Source: Theobroma cacao
Lineage: Eukaryota; Streptophyta; Magnoliopsida; Malvales; Malvaceae
Assembly: GCF_000208745.1 (NCBI RefSeq)
Contig: NC_030853.1
Coordinates: forward strand, 28,382,061-28,446,060
Length of the DNA: 64,000 nucleotides
Direction: 5' to 3'
Of the stretch, positions 13,101 to 28,570 are shown piece by piece; position 1 is the stretch's first letter, and the number at the start of each line of letters is the position of its first letter. The position numbers were made by a program, and so were the translations under genes. The notes below the pieces were generated by a model. The model did not search any database. It worked only from the letters and a program-made list of their open reading frames with translations, and was not told where the DNA came from.

Positions 13101-13480
13101 CCCGAAATGGAAGTTTTTTTTTTATGGGAGTTGAATGGGGGTAGGAAAATGATAGGCTGCCACACCGGAACTTTTTGTCATAGCCACGGTGGACGACACA
13201 GGATATATCAAGGCGCCCACGTGGCCAACGGAGACAGACGAAGAAGCCAAGTTGGCAAAAGTTAAGGTTGTAGACAGATGACAGCCTTGAAACAGTTTAA
13301 AAAAGCACGCGCTTCTAAATTTAAAACGGAACCGCGTGTGCTACACGACGTACGAGGACGGCGACATGTTAACCGTTCCATTAACTTCCATGTGTCCAGC
13401 ACCGTGGCCCTACCGCCACCTCTGTCACGCGCCATGTTATCATGTGTTTAAATACGCTCCAAAAGACCGGGGGGTCCACA
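13101..13480. promoter_or_regulatory. GC-richer promoter-like island without an adjacent gene
   Basis: A patch clearly richer in GC than the surrounding several kb. It holds a palindromic G-box CCACGTGG at 13217-13224, several CGCGTG/ACGCG motifs (13310-13345, 13425-13432), and a TATA-like tttaaatac near 13448. This combination resembles ABA- or stress-responsive promoters, but no open reading frame follows on either side. Confidence 0.35.
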
Positions 13481-15652
13481 TAACACAATATTCTTTTTCC
13501 TTTTTCTAAGTACAGTATTTTTTAAAAAAAGATCTTCCGATTAAAGTTTCCTTTTTAATCTTTTCATGGGGTTCTTTTTGACAAATTTTACTAACATGAG
13601 AATTATAATTTTTTTGTATTAAAAAAGAAAAACTCAAATTCAATTTTTTTAAATAAAGAGAAGCATGCATCAATCATTAATTTAAAAATTAACTTTTTTA
13701 TATTAAATTTATATAGTAACATTTTAAGATAATTCAAAATCAATAACGATAAACACTTTGAACTATTTTTAATTTGAATGGCATAATTAATGTTATTATT
13801 ATTGCATAATATTAACATCTTACAACTTATTGATAGAGTCTAAAAAATAATTAAACGATATACATCTTTCCTTAAGTTACAATTCTCTTAAAATCCTAAG
13901 ATATTTTAATACCATAATAGTATATTCTTCTTTTCTTTCCTTCTTCGTCTTTTTCTTATTTCACTTTATATGAAAATAATGCTTTTTTATTATATTAAAA
14001 AAATCTTTGTTTTTTTATTTGTACTCACAAAGCCGTAATACCAGCTGATCTTCAATAGAAAAGTAATAATTGTTAAACTCAACATCAACTAATATTTTTT
14101 GTTTATATGACATATGAGGTGATTTAATAAACTCTGTAAAAATTGATGTGAAATGAAAAAATATTTCACTCATTATGCATTAATTGTAATGTGATAATGT
14201 CATTAAATTGTGTTACGTGCTATATTGATAAAAAATACCAATTAATAAGAAGGTTTATCGTTATTAATTTTTCGTTAATATAAAAATTTTGTAATTATAA
14301 ATCAAAAGATAAGATTTAAATATAATAAAATAATAAAATAAATTTTAAAAGTAAAATTTTAAATGAAATAAAATAGATTAGAGATTTTTTTTAAGCACTT
14401 AAACCTTTCTCTTCCTCATCAACAACTTAAGGATGGAAGAGTCATTTACAAAGTCATCTTTGACTGATAACTCAATTTATCATTGCTAATTTGACAACTT
14501 CAAAGAAATAATCTAATCAATGTTCCTTTTTGCAACATCAATTATTCATGACTATGGTCTAAAGTCACGTTAATGTTTTTCTTTTTTTTTCAAATAATTA
14601 ATAAAAATAAAATAAAAATATTAATTTATTGGTTTGTATATGATCTTTTATTTAAAAAACAAAATTTAAATCTTCGTTCTCCAAATTAAAAAAAATATTA
14701 ATTTCAATTTGATTTTAATTAAACTTTTTATCTAGTTAAAAAAATTTATTATGTATTTTCTTATGAACAAATGTTACCTATGTTATTGATTTATATTATA
14801 AACAAATACATATGTAATAGATAAAAAAAAGATTGATATAGTATAGTGTAGAAATTAATAGATTTAAATGTAAAATCAATTCCAAATTAAATTGATTTGT
14901 TCAAAAAGCAAAAGGAATGAAATCCAATTGATTAGGTGAAAACTTTTCACCTAATATCCTTAAAAAAGTAACTTAAGATTTGGAGTTCATAATTCCAAAA
15001 TAATCCCAAAATCCCAAAATTAGAAGGAATAATGAAGGGACCAAATCCGAGAAGACAACAAGAGCCTACAACTCACACTCGAAAAGTGAAAGTAGGAAAC
15101 ATGGCGTGGGAAAAAACAGGGGATAAAGAAAAAACAGAAAGAGACAAAAATAAATAAATAAATAAAGACACAGAAAATGAGAGAGGAAAAATAAATTTTA
15201 AAATTTTAAAAGCCCTCTCTTCTTTTTTGGTTTCCTTCTTTTTCATCTCTTTTTTCCTCTCTAAGGCCCAGAAACAGAAGAGAAAGAAAGAAAGAAAAAA
15301 AAAAAAAAAAAACTCTGTTTCAATACTCTCAGCCAATCCCCACAGATCCATTTGTAAGACAAAAAAAAAAAAAGAAGAGGGTACTCTGTTTTTTGTTTTG
15401 TTTTGTGTTTTTGTTTTCAAAGAGAGAAGTACTTGGTTGACTAAGTTTAAGCTTTATGGGGTCCGTGAAGATTTCTGGGGCATCCTTATTTGCCTCTCTG
15501 CTCTCATGTTTTTTCTGATACAACAAGCTAAAGAGCTATAACTTTTGGCACTTCTTTTTTGTTTCTTCAAAGGTTGTTCTTTGTCCAAAACTAAAGCTTT
15601 GGCGTTTTGGGGTTTTTGCTTTTGGATTGTATTGAATTGTGTTATAAAGGAG
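13481..15652. other. AT-rich intergenic DNA and leader of the Ggamma gene
   Basis: 13.5-15.0 kb is AT-rich with no gene seen. From about 15.05 kb the sequence is purine/pyrimidine-tract rich (A-runs at 15296-15312 and 15361-15373), as in a plant 5' leader. It carries two short upstream ORFs at 15456-15518 and 15506-15541. Confidence 0.4.
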
Positions 15653-17870
15653 ATGCAATCGGGTCGGTCACAATCCGTGGTGACTCCGATTCCCCAACGG
15701 GTTCAATCTTTTCAAGCAGCTGATACTAGAGGGAAGCATAGGATACAAGCTGAACTCAAAAGGCTAGAGCAAGAAGCTAGGTTCTTAGAGGTTAGTAAGA
15801 AGATCATCTCTCTTTTATTATTATTGTTACTTTTGGGTTTTTCTTTTAGCTACTGCAATGTTGGTTTTCTTGTTTGGGGTGTTTGATTTGTAATTGCTTT
15901 GGATTGGATTGATAATCTGATTGTCTTTGTGAATTTGAACTGATAAATCTTGAAGTTAGGTTGTGGGTACTGCCAGTATGTTATTTATTGTAGACATACT
16001 GCATCAATTGCTTGTTTGTTTTCTCTGTTCAAGTCACCTGAGTTTTTTCTCTTGTTTTGGAATTTTCAAGTTCGATATGGAGCAAACGCCAGACCTTGAA
16101 TTAAATCCTGTTCGCTTTTGCTATCTAAAGAAATTATTTTCACTTTATTTTTGCTAGACAGGCAGGGATACCCTGGATTCATTTATTTTTGATTGGTCAG
16201 GGGTATTAAATCCGGAAAATGGGAAGTGCATAGTATTGCTTTAAATCACCTTCAGTGCAACAGTGGCTTCTTGGTTTGACGATAACGTTAAGCCTTCTGC
16301 TATCAAAAGAATTTCTCTTAATTGCAGTAGCCCTTTTCTTCTCTTCCATCAAGTGAGCTTTCTCTGGTTTATTTCAGCAGGACCTTGGTAGACTTGTTTC
16401 AAATTGACCATTCAATTGCTTCTTTGTTTACTGGAACCGCTCTTGTTACTGTTCTCAGCTCTGTAGTTGTAATTGTCACTAACCCATGTAGAAGCCCTAA
16501 TATTTTAAGGCATCTAACTGTAGATTCTTTCTGAGATAGAAGGACTTTAAGAACTTGTAGTTCCTGTTAGGCAGCTAGGTAGGTCTCCATATTCTGAAAT
16601 TTTATTTTTGAGCCCTTTCTGGCTAATTAAGTTGGTTAATTTATGCTCACTTTCGAGGGGTTATTTACAAGTCATCACACTTTCATTTTGGTTTGTCGGT
16701 TGTAACCAATAAGATACATGGTTGCCGTAGTTAGTTATATCTGATTTGTTTGTATTTCCATTTCCGTGTTTTTTTTTTACTTTTTGGGAACAAAAAATGG
16801 TATTCTGCACTTATAATCTATTGGAATAAAATATGCCTTCAGCAAAGAGAAGCTTCACTATTATCTATGCTAACTTGTAATATGGATGTTATTGCTTTGC
16901 CATTGCCCTCTTTTATATCCACAGCATGCAGGTTCTTTGTTTGCATACCCCAAGCATGATGGGAAAAAAATTCAATTGTACGTATTGTTTTTTCATGTTA
17001 TTAAGGCACTTTAATTGTTGTAGGTTTCCTTTCCAAATTCCCTCATACTACAATCACTCCCACTTCTTTGTATGACTTATGTTTCCCTGCTTGTGACTTC
17101 ACATCTTTGCCTTTCCTGCTGCAGTCAATGTGCCTCTACTGTTATGACATTTTTCTGAACTTTCTCTGGGTCAATTAGAGATTTATTACTTTATGTTTTT
17201 CTTTCTTTTACAAATTGGAAGGCAACTTAATTTGTTAATCAAATTAGAGTTGCTTTCGCATACTTATTTTTTTTTTGTTTTATGCTGAGAATCAGTTCCA
17301 ATATCTGCAACTGTATGCAGTCTTGTATATTGACAGGTGGAAAATGTTCACGGAGCCATCTATGCTTAAGATTAGAACATAAAATGCTATTTTGGTCTAT
17401 GGGTATCTGATGATTTGATTTAATCCTACTATCAATATTAGAATACTTGCTATTATTATTGACCTTCCATAATGCTCTGTGTACACAGGAGGAGCTGGAG
17501 CAGATAGAAAGGATGGAGAAGGCATCAGCTGCATGCAAGGAGTGAGTATGAAGAGTACTTGGTATTTATTTCCACTCTTAGCAGAAAAATTTAGGGCAAA
17601 GCTGATTTTAATTTATTTTATTGTGCATGACAGGATGCTGAGTAATGTAGAAAGTAGACCTGATCCACTGCTCCCAGTGTAATGCATCTATTTAACATCC
17701 CTATTTTCCATTTTCACTTTTGTGGTAATTCTTCCTAAAATGTTTCTTACAATACCTGAAAATTGTCTTCATCATTGGTTGGCAGAACAAATGGCCCTCT
17801 AAATCCCTTGTGGGATCGATGGTTTGAAGGCCCCCAGGACGCCCAAGGTTGCAAATGTTGGATACTGTGA
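15653..17870 (+). CDS. AGG2: Heterotrimeric G-protein gamma subunit, type A (AGG1/AGG2-like)
   Basis: Four exons (15653-15790, 17489-17541, 17634-17678, 17786-17870) encode 106 aa; Arabidopsis AGG1/AGG2 are about 98-100. Residues about 27-63 (RGKHRIQAELKRLEQEARFLEEELEQIERMEKA) form the coiled coil that pairs with Gbeta. They are followed by DPLLPVTNGPLNPLWDRWFEG, the conserved type-A block. The protein ends in CWIL, a CaaX box whose Leu favours geranylgeranylation; the Cys two places earlier could be palmitoylated. Together these place the Gbeta-gamma dimer at the plasma membrane. Intron 1 is about 1.7 kb. The ATG chosen gives the family N-terminus; upstream ATGs open only short ORFs. The gene is convergent with the small GTPase gene next door. 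The AGG2 symbol is inferred from synteny with ARFC1 and PKP1. Confidence 0.93.
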
Positions 17871-18253
17871 TAGTATTGCTGATTTGAAGAGTTGACTGTT
17901 ATTATCTTTAATTTCCAGAGGCTTCGACTTACAGAGTTGTTACAAATGTGAGAGCAATAGTGCCATCTCAGATGTTTGTGAGATATTTCATTGTGCAGAA
18001 AATGACAATTTTTACAGCAATTTTTTTGAATCCAATTTATAGCAACATTTTCTTCATTGACAATTGTTAGATGAAAAGCTTGATTGTGCAGAAAATGTCA
18101 GTTTTTTTTTCAGGCAAATTGAAATGTGTACAATCTACAAATTTTAATAGAAATAGCTCATACAGGAGATGGTACACAAGAGGTGACTCTGTTTCAGTCA
18201 TCCAAATCCATAATATATGAAGAATGAGCTCTCTTTGATTGATAATCCCCTTC
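17871..18253. other. Convergent 3' region between AGG and ARFC1
   Basis: 383 bp separate two stop codons that face each other. Both 3' UTRs must lie here and could overlap. AATAAA-like signals are not obvious. Confidence 0.5.
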
Positions 18254-21470
<3,217 letters not shown>

Positions 21471-24400
21471 ATGTCGCAGTCCCTCAAATTCTTCACTCCC
21501 TCCCGTTCTCCTTATCTCACAATCTCGAAACTTCCGGCAACGTCCTATACCCGGTTCCCGGTAATTAACCTCCCGAGCAAAAAGCACTCCATCACGATCA
21601 CGAAATCTTTATCTTCGGATCTCGATGCCACGTCATCGCAAGTCCTGGCTTCTGGAAACGGCCAGAGCGGAGTTTCGGGGGTTTTATCGGCGGACAACGT
21701 GGGGTCGGTTCTTTCTCATGCGCCGTCGGATTCGGGAGCGGCGGCGATCGAAGTGGACGCCGTGACGGAGGCGGAGCTGAAGGAGAATGGATTCCGGAGC
21801 ACGAGGCGGACGAAGCTTGTCTGCACAATTGGTCCAGCCACGTGCGGGTTCGAGCAGCTGGAAGCGTTGGCTGTGGGAGGAATGAACGTAGCTCGAATCA
21901 ACATGTGCCACGGCACTCGTGAGTGGCATCAAAGAGTGATCGAACGCGTGAGAAGACTCAACGAAGAGAAAGGCTTCGCCGTCGCTATTATGATGGATAC
22001 TGAAGGTAGCGAGATTCACATGGGTGATCTTGGTGGCGCTGCCTCCGCCAAAGCTGAGGTAAAAAACGAATTAAAAGGAGAGAATCTTTATAAAAATCGA
22101 AACTTTTTTTATTTCATTAATTGTGTAATATTTATCCGCGAATGTAGGATGGTGAAATCTGGACATTTAGTGTTAGAGCTTTCGGATCACCCCGGCCAGA
22201 GCGTACAATTAATGTAAATTATGACGGTTTTGCTGAAGGTTCGTAATCTTAATTTTTAGTCAAAAAATAAGTAATTATAAGCAAATTGATTTATTGGTGA
22301 TTTAAATAAAGATTTTTTGGTGTTGGTATATAGATGTCAAAGTCGGGGATGAACTTTTGGTTGATGGTGGGATGGTGAGGTTTGAGGTGATTGAGAAGAT
22401 TGGTCCTGATGTTAAGTGTAGGTGTACTGATCCCGGCTTGTTGCTTCCGCGAGCTAACTTGACTTTCTGGAGGGATGGGAGTCTTGTTCGCGAGCGTAAT
22501 GCTATGCTTCCTACCATTTCTTCCAAGGTTGTTACTTGTTTCTCTTTTTGGTTTTTTGAATTTAATTACGTGGTATTGAATGATTTAGCTAATGTTAAAG
22601 TTAGTTTGATCCAAAGATATTTATAATTTGTCTTTGGTCACATACGGTAACAATGGAATCATACATTAAGAACTACTGATATTATAGGATTTGGCATCTC
22701 TTTGAATCATACATGCATTTGTCTGAAGTACAGTATATTCTACTTGCTGATATTAAATGTTTTAACTTGTTGAATATTGTCTTGCACTTCTTTAAATGCA
22801 AGAACAACGTATATGGCACTTTCTTTTTCCATAAAGAATTATAAGGAATTGGCTTACGTGATGTTGCAAAAAGACGTCCAAGGATATTTAAAGTTAATAA
22901 AAAAAAGTTCGTAATTAATCACGAATTTGTTTCAAATGTGATAGGGTAGCTAATCCAACTCTTTGAACCCCAGCATTAGTGTTTTTTGGGGTCTGCTTTC
23001 ACTATTTATTCTGTACGTTCTCATGAGTTCGAAAATGTGATGTTCAGGTATTTAAGCACGTGTCTTTATCCTATGTCTTGATGCATGTGTAACATTCATG
23101 TAATTACCTTCTTGTTCTGTAGCAATGTTGGTCACCTGCATGGTGGTATATCTGTTTCTGGTGAAGCACTTATCTAGAAAAAAAACGTAATGGCTGGTTG
23201 CGTGATCAAGCTTTGTTTTCACTTCAGGATTGGTTGGACATTGATTTTGGGATAGCAGAAGGTGTTGATTTTATTGCAATATCCTTTGTCAAATCTGCAG
23301 AAGTGATTAATCATCTTAAAAGCTACATTGCTGCAAGGTCACGTGGTAGGTAAGTGTCATACATTGCCTTGTACGCTCAGAAGTTTGGATCAATTCTGAT
23401 ATTTTTGAAAGGTTTCTCAGCTTCTACTTTTGACATACATGCATGTGCACTTTCAACAGTTGCAAATTAGAAACTGAGACTGAGACTGAAACTTAATACT
23501 CTTTTACTAACATATATGCTAGTGTTCCAAATAACATGTCTGCTGAAAATGGCATCTCAATATTATGATGCAGTGACATAGCTGTCATTGCAAAGATAGA
23601 GAGTATTGACTCATTAAAGAACTTGGAAGACATTATCCAAGCATCAGATGGAGCTATGGTTGCAAGAGGAGACTTGGGTGCTCAGATACCTTTGGAACAG
23701 GTTCCATCAGCCCAGCAAAGGATCGTCCAGCTATGCAGGCAGCTAAATAAGCCAGTGATCGTTGCCTCCCAGCTACTTGAATCAATGATTGAATACCCTA
23801 CACCCACTCGAGCTGAAGTTGCTGATGTTTCTGAAGCGGTGAGGCAGCGAGCTGATGCTTTAATGCTCTCTGGTGAGTCAGCTATGGGGCAATTCCCCGA
23901 AAAGGCATTGGCTGTTCTGAGAAGTGTTAGTGTGAGAATAGAGAAGTGGTGGAGGGAGGAAAAACGCCATGAGGCTATGGAACTGCCAGATGTAGGAACT
24001 TCATTTGCAGATAGTATCTCAGAAGAGATTTGTAATTCTGCAGCCAAAATGGGTAAGAATCTTTGGTTCTGATACACACACACACACCTATGTGTTGGCA
24101 CAAGCATTCATGTTTAAATTTATATCTGTTGTTTATGTGGCTTCTCTCTTCATTGAATGGCTTTTGCCAAACGTGGAAAGAATTTTGTGCATCTTGAGAC
24201 TTTTAAAACTCGGTTGCATGTTCGATATACATGGAATTACTCTTTGAGTATTTGAGGCAAAAATTTCTACTCCCTGGTAAGGTGGGTGTAAGTCATGTAA
24301 AGGATCTTTGTAGATCTCTGTCGTCTATTCCTTCTTTTTTTTTTTTTTCCTCACGTGATTATGTTTTGGTTGGGGCATTTGGATGATTTGGGCAACTTTC

Positions 24401-25233
24401 ATAAGTTCATTGTTTCAATATGAGAGTATTGCTTTTATTGAGCTTATTTAAAATGTTAATAATTCTTCTTCAGATAACAAATTTAGAAGGCAATCAACGT
24501 CAATTATTGGTAGATACTAGATAGCTTCATTTTTGAAAGTATCTTGGTGAATTTGTGATAGCCTGTATAGTTTGCTCATTGTCTCCTAAAATCTGGTGAA
24601 TTGAATAAGCTTTTATAAATGTTTAATTGCAAACAACTTTTGTCCTGGGATTATTATTGGTGATCTTCTCTTCCTCCACCTCCCCACTTTTCCCCTGATG
24701 GTCCTGGTGTTCATTCTGTCTTGTTATCCTCTGTTTCTTCATTTTTTTTTCCCAAAAGATGTGATAATAATCTATGGTTTAGATAAGTAGATGACACAAT
24801 GTCAACCACCAACGAACTGATTGGTTATCCTTTTTCAGCTTTGCCTATGAAACTCAAGAAACAGGAGCTAATATTTCATCATGAGTTTTCTTTAATTATG
24901 GTCTTGATGTGAGTTTGGTTGTGATCTGCAGCTAACAATTTAGAGGTGGATGCCCTTTTTGTTTACACGAAGACAGGCCACATGGCATCTCTTCTATCAC
25001 GTTGTCGACCAGATTGCCCGATCTTTGCTTTTACAACCACAACTTCTGTCCGCAGGCGTTTGAACCTACAGTGGGGTCTGATACCCTTCCGTCTGAGCTT
25101 CTCGGATGATATGGAAAGCAACCTTAACAAGACTTTCTCCTTACTCAAGGCTAGGGGAATGATCAAATCAGGTGACCTTGTAATTGCTGTCTCAGACATG
25201 TTGCAGTCCATCCAAGTCATGAATGTTCCTTGA
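21471..25233 (+). CDS. PKP1: Plastidial pyruvate kinase alpha subunit (PKP1)
   Basis: Converts phosphoenolpyruvate + ADP to pyruvate + ATP in plastids, feeding acetyl-CoA for fatty-acid synthesis, mainly in seeds, with beta subunits. Six exons (21471-22058, 22148-22238, 22334-22527, 23228-23349, 23574-24052, 24932-25233) join in phase to 591 aa; castor PKPA is about 583. Residues 1 to about 65 are a Ser/Thr-rich transit peptide. The barrel begins at [27 protein letters not shown] holds the substrate-site Arg. DTEGSEIH (about 176-183) replaces the DTKGPEIR of cytosolic enzymes, as in the plastid alpha type. VIAKIES carries the catalytic Lys and metal-binding Glu, and MVARGDLG the metal-binding Asp. 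The C-domain ends [13 protein letters not shown], the PKPA signature end. The start is the first in-frame ATG. Confidence 0.95.
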
Positions 25234-26501
25234 AAACTCAGTATGATTCAGATTCTGGTCATTTTTCAACCCTGCCTCTAGACTGTTTTTATCTATTAAA
25301 CTTCCTGCACCCTTCACTATCAGTTCAACTTGATTACTGTTAGAAAGAAATTTATTGCCAGAGGAAAATGAAGAGCAATCACAATCAGTTCAACTACCGC
25401 CCATGCCTCTTAGCAGCAAGGACAGCAGCGAAATCTACATTATAAGGTACATCTCACAGTTTTCTACTTTAGATGTTTCATGGTGTTGTGGTTGGGGCAT
25501 GCCAGCACAATTTATAATGCATTTATTTCACTTTGATAGTGTTATAAAATGTAGTCCTGAACCTGAAAGGCAGAGCTGTAATTTTCTTCAGTCTGTTTGA
25601 TGATTGTCTTGGGATTTCAAAGGCAAACGGAGCTCATGTATGTTAGTATTTTTGTTATTCACCTAGAATTTATGTTTAATAAAACTGTTTGTTTTCAATC
25701 TATGTATGCCTAATCAACACTTGCAGTTGCAGGCAGGCTTTTTGTAAAATTCCTACATTTTATCCACTCATTCATCCTTTCCTAGTTGATTTGAATGACT
25801 TCACCCATCCACACAATGCTCCAAAGTTGAATATCAAGTAACGTTAAGAGTTGGTATTTGTTAAATATTTGAAGCATTGAAGCCATTGACATTGATCAGA
25901 GCTCGACTATTTCAAAGTTCTGAATTAATGGCAAGTACCCAGTTACATTTTGGAAACAAGAGAAAGGAAGGATTTCTGGGTAAAGGGGCAAAACTGGGCC
26001 GACAAATGGGCAACCATGACAAGTGTTAAGGCCTGTATGATTGGCCTTAGGCTTTTAAGTTTGCCACTTGAATTCGCCTTCATTAGATTCGGTTAACAAC
26101 ATAAACTGCTATGTTAGTATAAGTAAATTTTTAAAAAAATTACAACTCTATTATTAAATCATAATTACAACAAGCTGGTTCTCGGTATAATCATATAATT
26201 TTTTATTTTCTCGATATTCATTTTCTTCAAAAAAAAAAAAAGAAAGAAGGAAGAAGAAATAGAGGTGAAACTAGAAAGTTGAATTTTAGTCCACACTTAT
26301 ATCGCTAACACCAAGCTCACTAGTTTGTTGTATGGGAGAAACTAGAAACTCATTTTTCACTCGAAAACATCACAAGAAAGTAAAAAGTTGGAAGAGTGAA
26401 AAGGAAGAAAAAGAAAAAGAAAGTGGTAAGGTACAAACTAAAGAATGACACTTTTGTTGCAGTGCAGTTTTAGATAGAGAGCATGAGTGCTTTGGCAATA
26501 T

Positions 26502-26576
26502 ATGCAGAGATGGCTTAGATGCTCTCCTTCCCTGCAGGCATGCATGCATGCAGGGACACTGCCTGCATCTCTGCAT
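26502..26576. repeat. Nested inverted repeat with RY (CATGCATG) motifs
   Basis: Outer perfect 11-bp arms ATGCAGAGATG (26502-26512) and CATCTCTGCAT (26566-26576). Inside are 7-bp arms CCCTGCA (26530-26536) and TGCAGGG (26549-26555) around overlapping CATGCATG units, the RY core bound by B3 factors such as FUS3 and ABI3. It could be a cruciform or RNA hairpin; no known plant miRNA sequence was recognised. Confidence 0.6.
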
Positions 26577-28496
26577 TTTGGGTATTTTTCCAGCCTTTTT
26601 AATTTGAGGACACCGCTTTTAAACCTCAACATTTGTTCTCTCTTCCTTGTCTCTTTTCCTCGCCACCATCTAATCATTGCTAAAAACCAAGATACTCAAT
26701 TAATTGGCACACCAGAGACTGACTATAGTAATTTCTCATGTTTCTACTTTTATACCCCATTTCATTTTACTTCCAAATTTTCAATTTAAAAACTACAAAA
26801 AATATTAAAAATTTTGTAAAAAAGAAGAAAAAAAAATTATGAATTGTCTCTATTCTAAAAGGAAACTGAGATGGGTATTGGGTAATGACTTGTCTGCTCA
26901 AATTAGTTATGTCCATAGCGCAACTTACATGTAGGTGGGCTCAAAGAGCCATCAAACTTCAATTGAATGATTAAATGGACCCACCTTTTTCTTTTGTTTT
27001 GATGCTCAGATTTGCCAATACACCTACAAAAAGGGTTTCTGCAGGTTTACTTGAAAGCCTATGCAACACCTGCTGAACTGCTGCAACTGATTTTGTTAAC
27101 AAGTTTCATTTAAAAAAAAAAACATAAATAATTCCTCATAAAGTTTCTATCCATGCATTCTCATGTATTATTATTTAATTACAAAGTGTCATATCATAAG
27201 TAATGCAAACGTAAATTTTTGAAAGATAATATTTGATTCACTAAGCCACTATTAAATCGACGACACGTGTGAGGTTTATGCTTAATTATTTGGCCTCTAA
27301 TTTACTTTTCTTATTTGTGTCTTGTCTTCATCTTGAAAAAAAAAAAAAAGAAAAATCCCGAAACACCTCCTAATATTATTTAGAAAATCCAAAACGTTCA
27401 TAGGTTTTACCCAAATTACCAAAGCTGACTAACCTCTTCGTAAAATCCCGAATTGTCCTCCATTCAGCGACTAATTTACAATGTCAGTGTTACATTCTGA
27501 AGGTCTAATTAAAATCATTGTACTTTAAATTTGTAAAATTAGAAATAAAAAAAATAAAAAAAAGGAGACTAAAATGAGAGGGTGTATGTACGTATAAAAC
27601 AAAATAAAATTGTTTCTATAACATAGAAGTATACAATTGATTTGTGAAAGGATTGATGATGTCTTAAGCATAATGGAATAGATGTGTCACTCAACCTACC
27701 CCACAAGTGGGCCAAAACATGTATAATGGAGTCCTCCAACCTTGAATACTATAAGAACAGAACCGTGAAACAGTTAAATTATGCAATTATTTTTGTTACA
27801 GTGTGATAAGAAAACAATGTTAGTACAAAGTTCTGTTTGGCCTTGCCCGATTAAAAGAAAAAAAAGGGGGGGAAATACCCAAAAGAAGAATCCAAGCACA
27901 ACAGTCCTAAAAAGAGGGTGGGTTTTGGTGTTGGGAGGACAAAGACATAGCCATCATTTCACATGTAGCTTCCCTTATCTAACACCTTTATGTCCTCATC
28001 AGTCATCATCTCCATTATTAATTAAAATGGGAAAAAAAAAATTTCATAGTTTTAGACACCAACTTTGTTGTAATTGATACAAACAAACAGGGTAGTGTTA
28101 TGATATTATGTTTTCTTGTGTGAAGAAGAGAAGAGAAAAGAATAATGATACAATTAAGCATTTTCCAGCCATGATATTCCTACATTGCCATGGATTTTTT
28201 ATTATTATCTTCAAGTCAACTATATTAGAAAATAATTTAGCTAATCTCTTTGCCAAATATTGGTGGGTTTGTTCCATAATGAAGGGGAGATTTTAATTAA
28301 TTTCATGAGGAACCATCAACAATCACGAAATCAGATGATGCATTGTTAAATTTGCTTGCCAACATGCAATCACCATTAATTTTTAATCTTTTGATCCACC
28401 AACTCGAATTTTAATATGATTATGAGGGGATTAAGAAAAGATTATCTTTAATCTCCTATGGATGTGCCTAAACAACATAGGCAATAACAAGGCAAG

Positions 28497-28500
<4 letters not shown>

Positions 28501-28533
<33 letters not shown>

Positions 28534-28537
28534 GTGN

Positions 28538-28567
<30 letters not shown>
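28501..28567. repeat. (AT)n microsatellite with assembly N
   Basis: Two AT-dinucleotide runs separated by a short interruption that contains the unresolved base at 28537. The repeat length is probably unreliable. Confidence 0.9.

Positions 28568-28570
<3 letters not shown>

Noticed and set aside
26502..26576. A known conserved miRNA gene in the nested hairpin
   Set aside because: No match to plant miRNA families I know, and the inner and outer stems are separated by large loops.
28501..28567. (AT)n block as a replication or matrix-attachment element
   Set aside because: Plain dinucleotide repeat with an unresolved base; nothing beyond AT richness supports a function.
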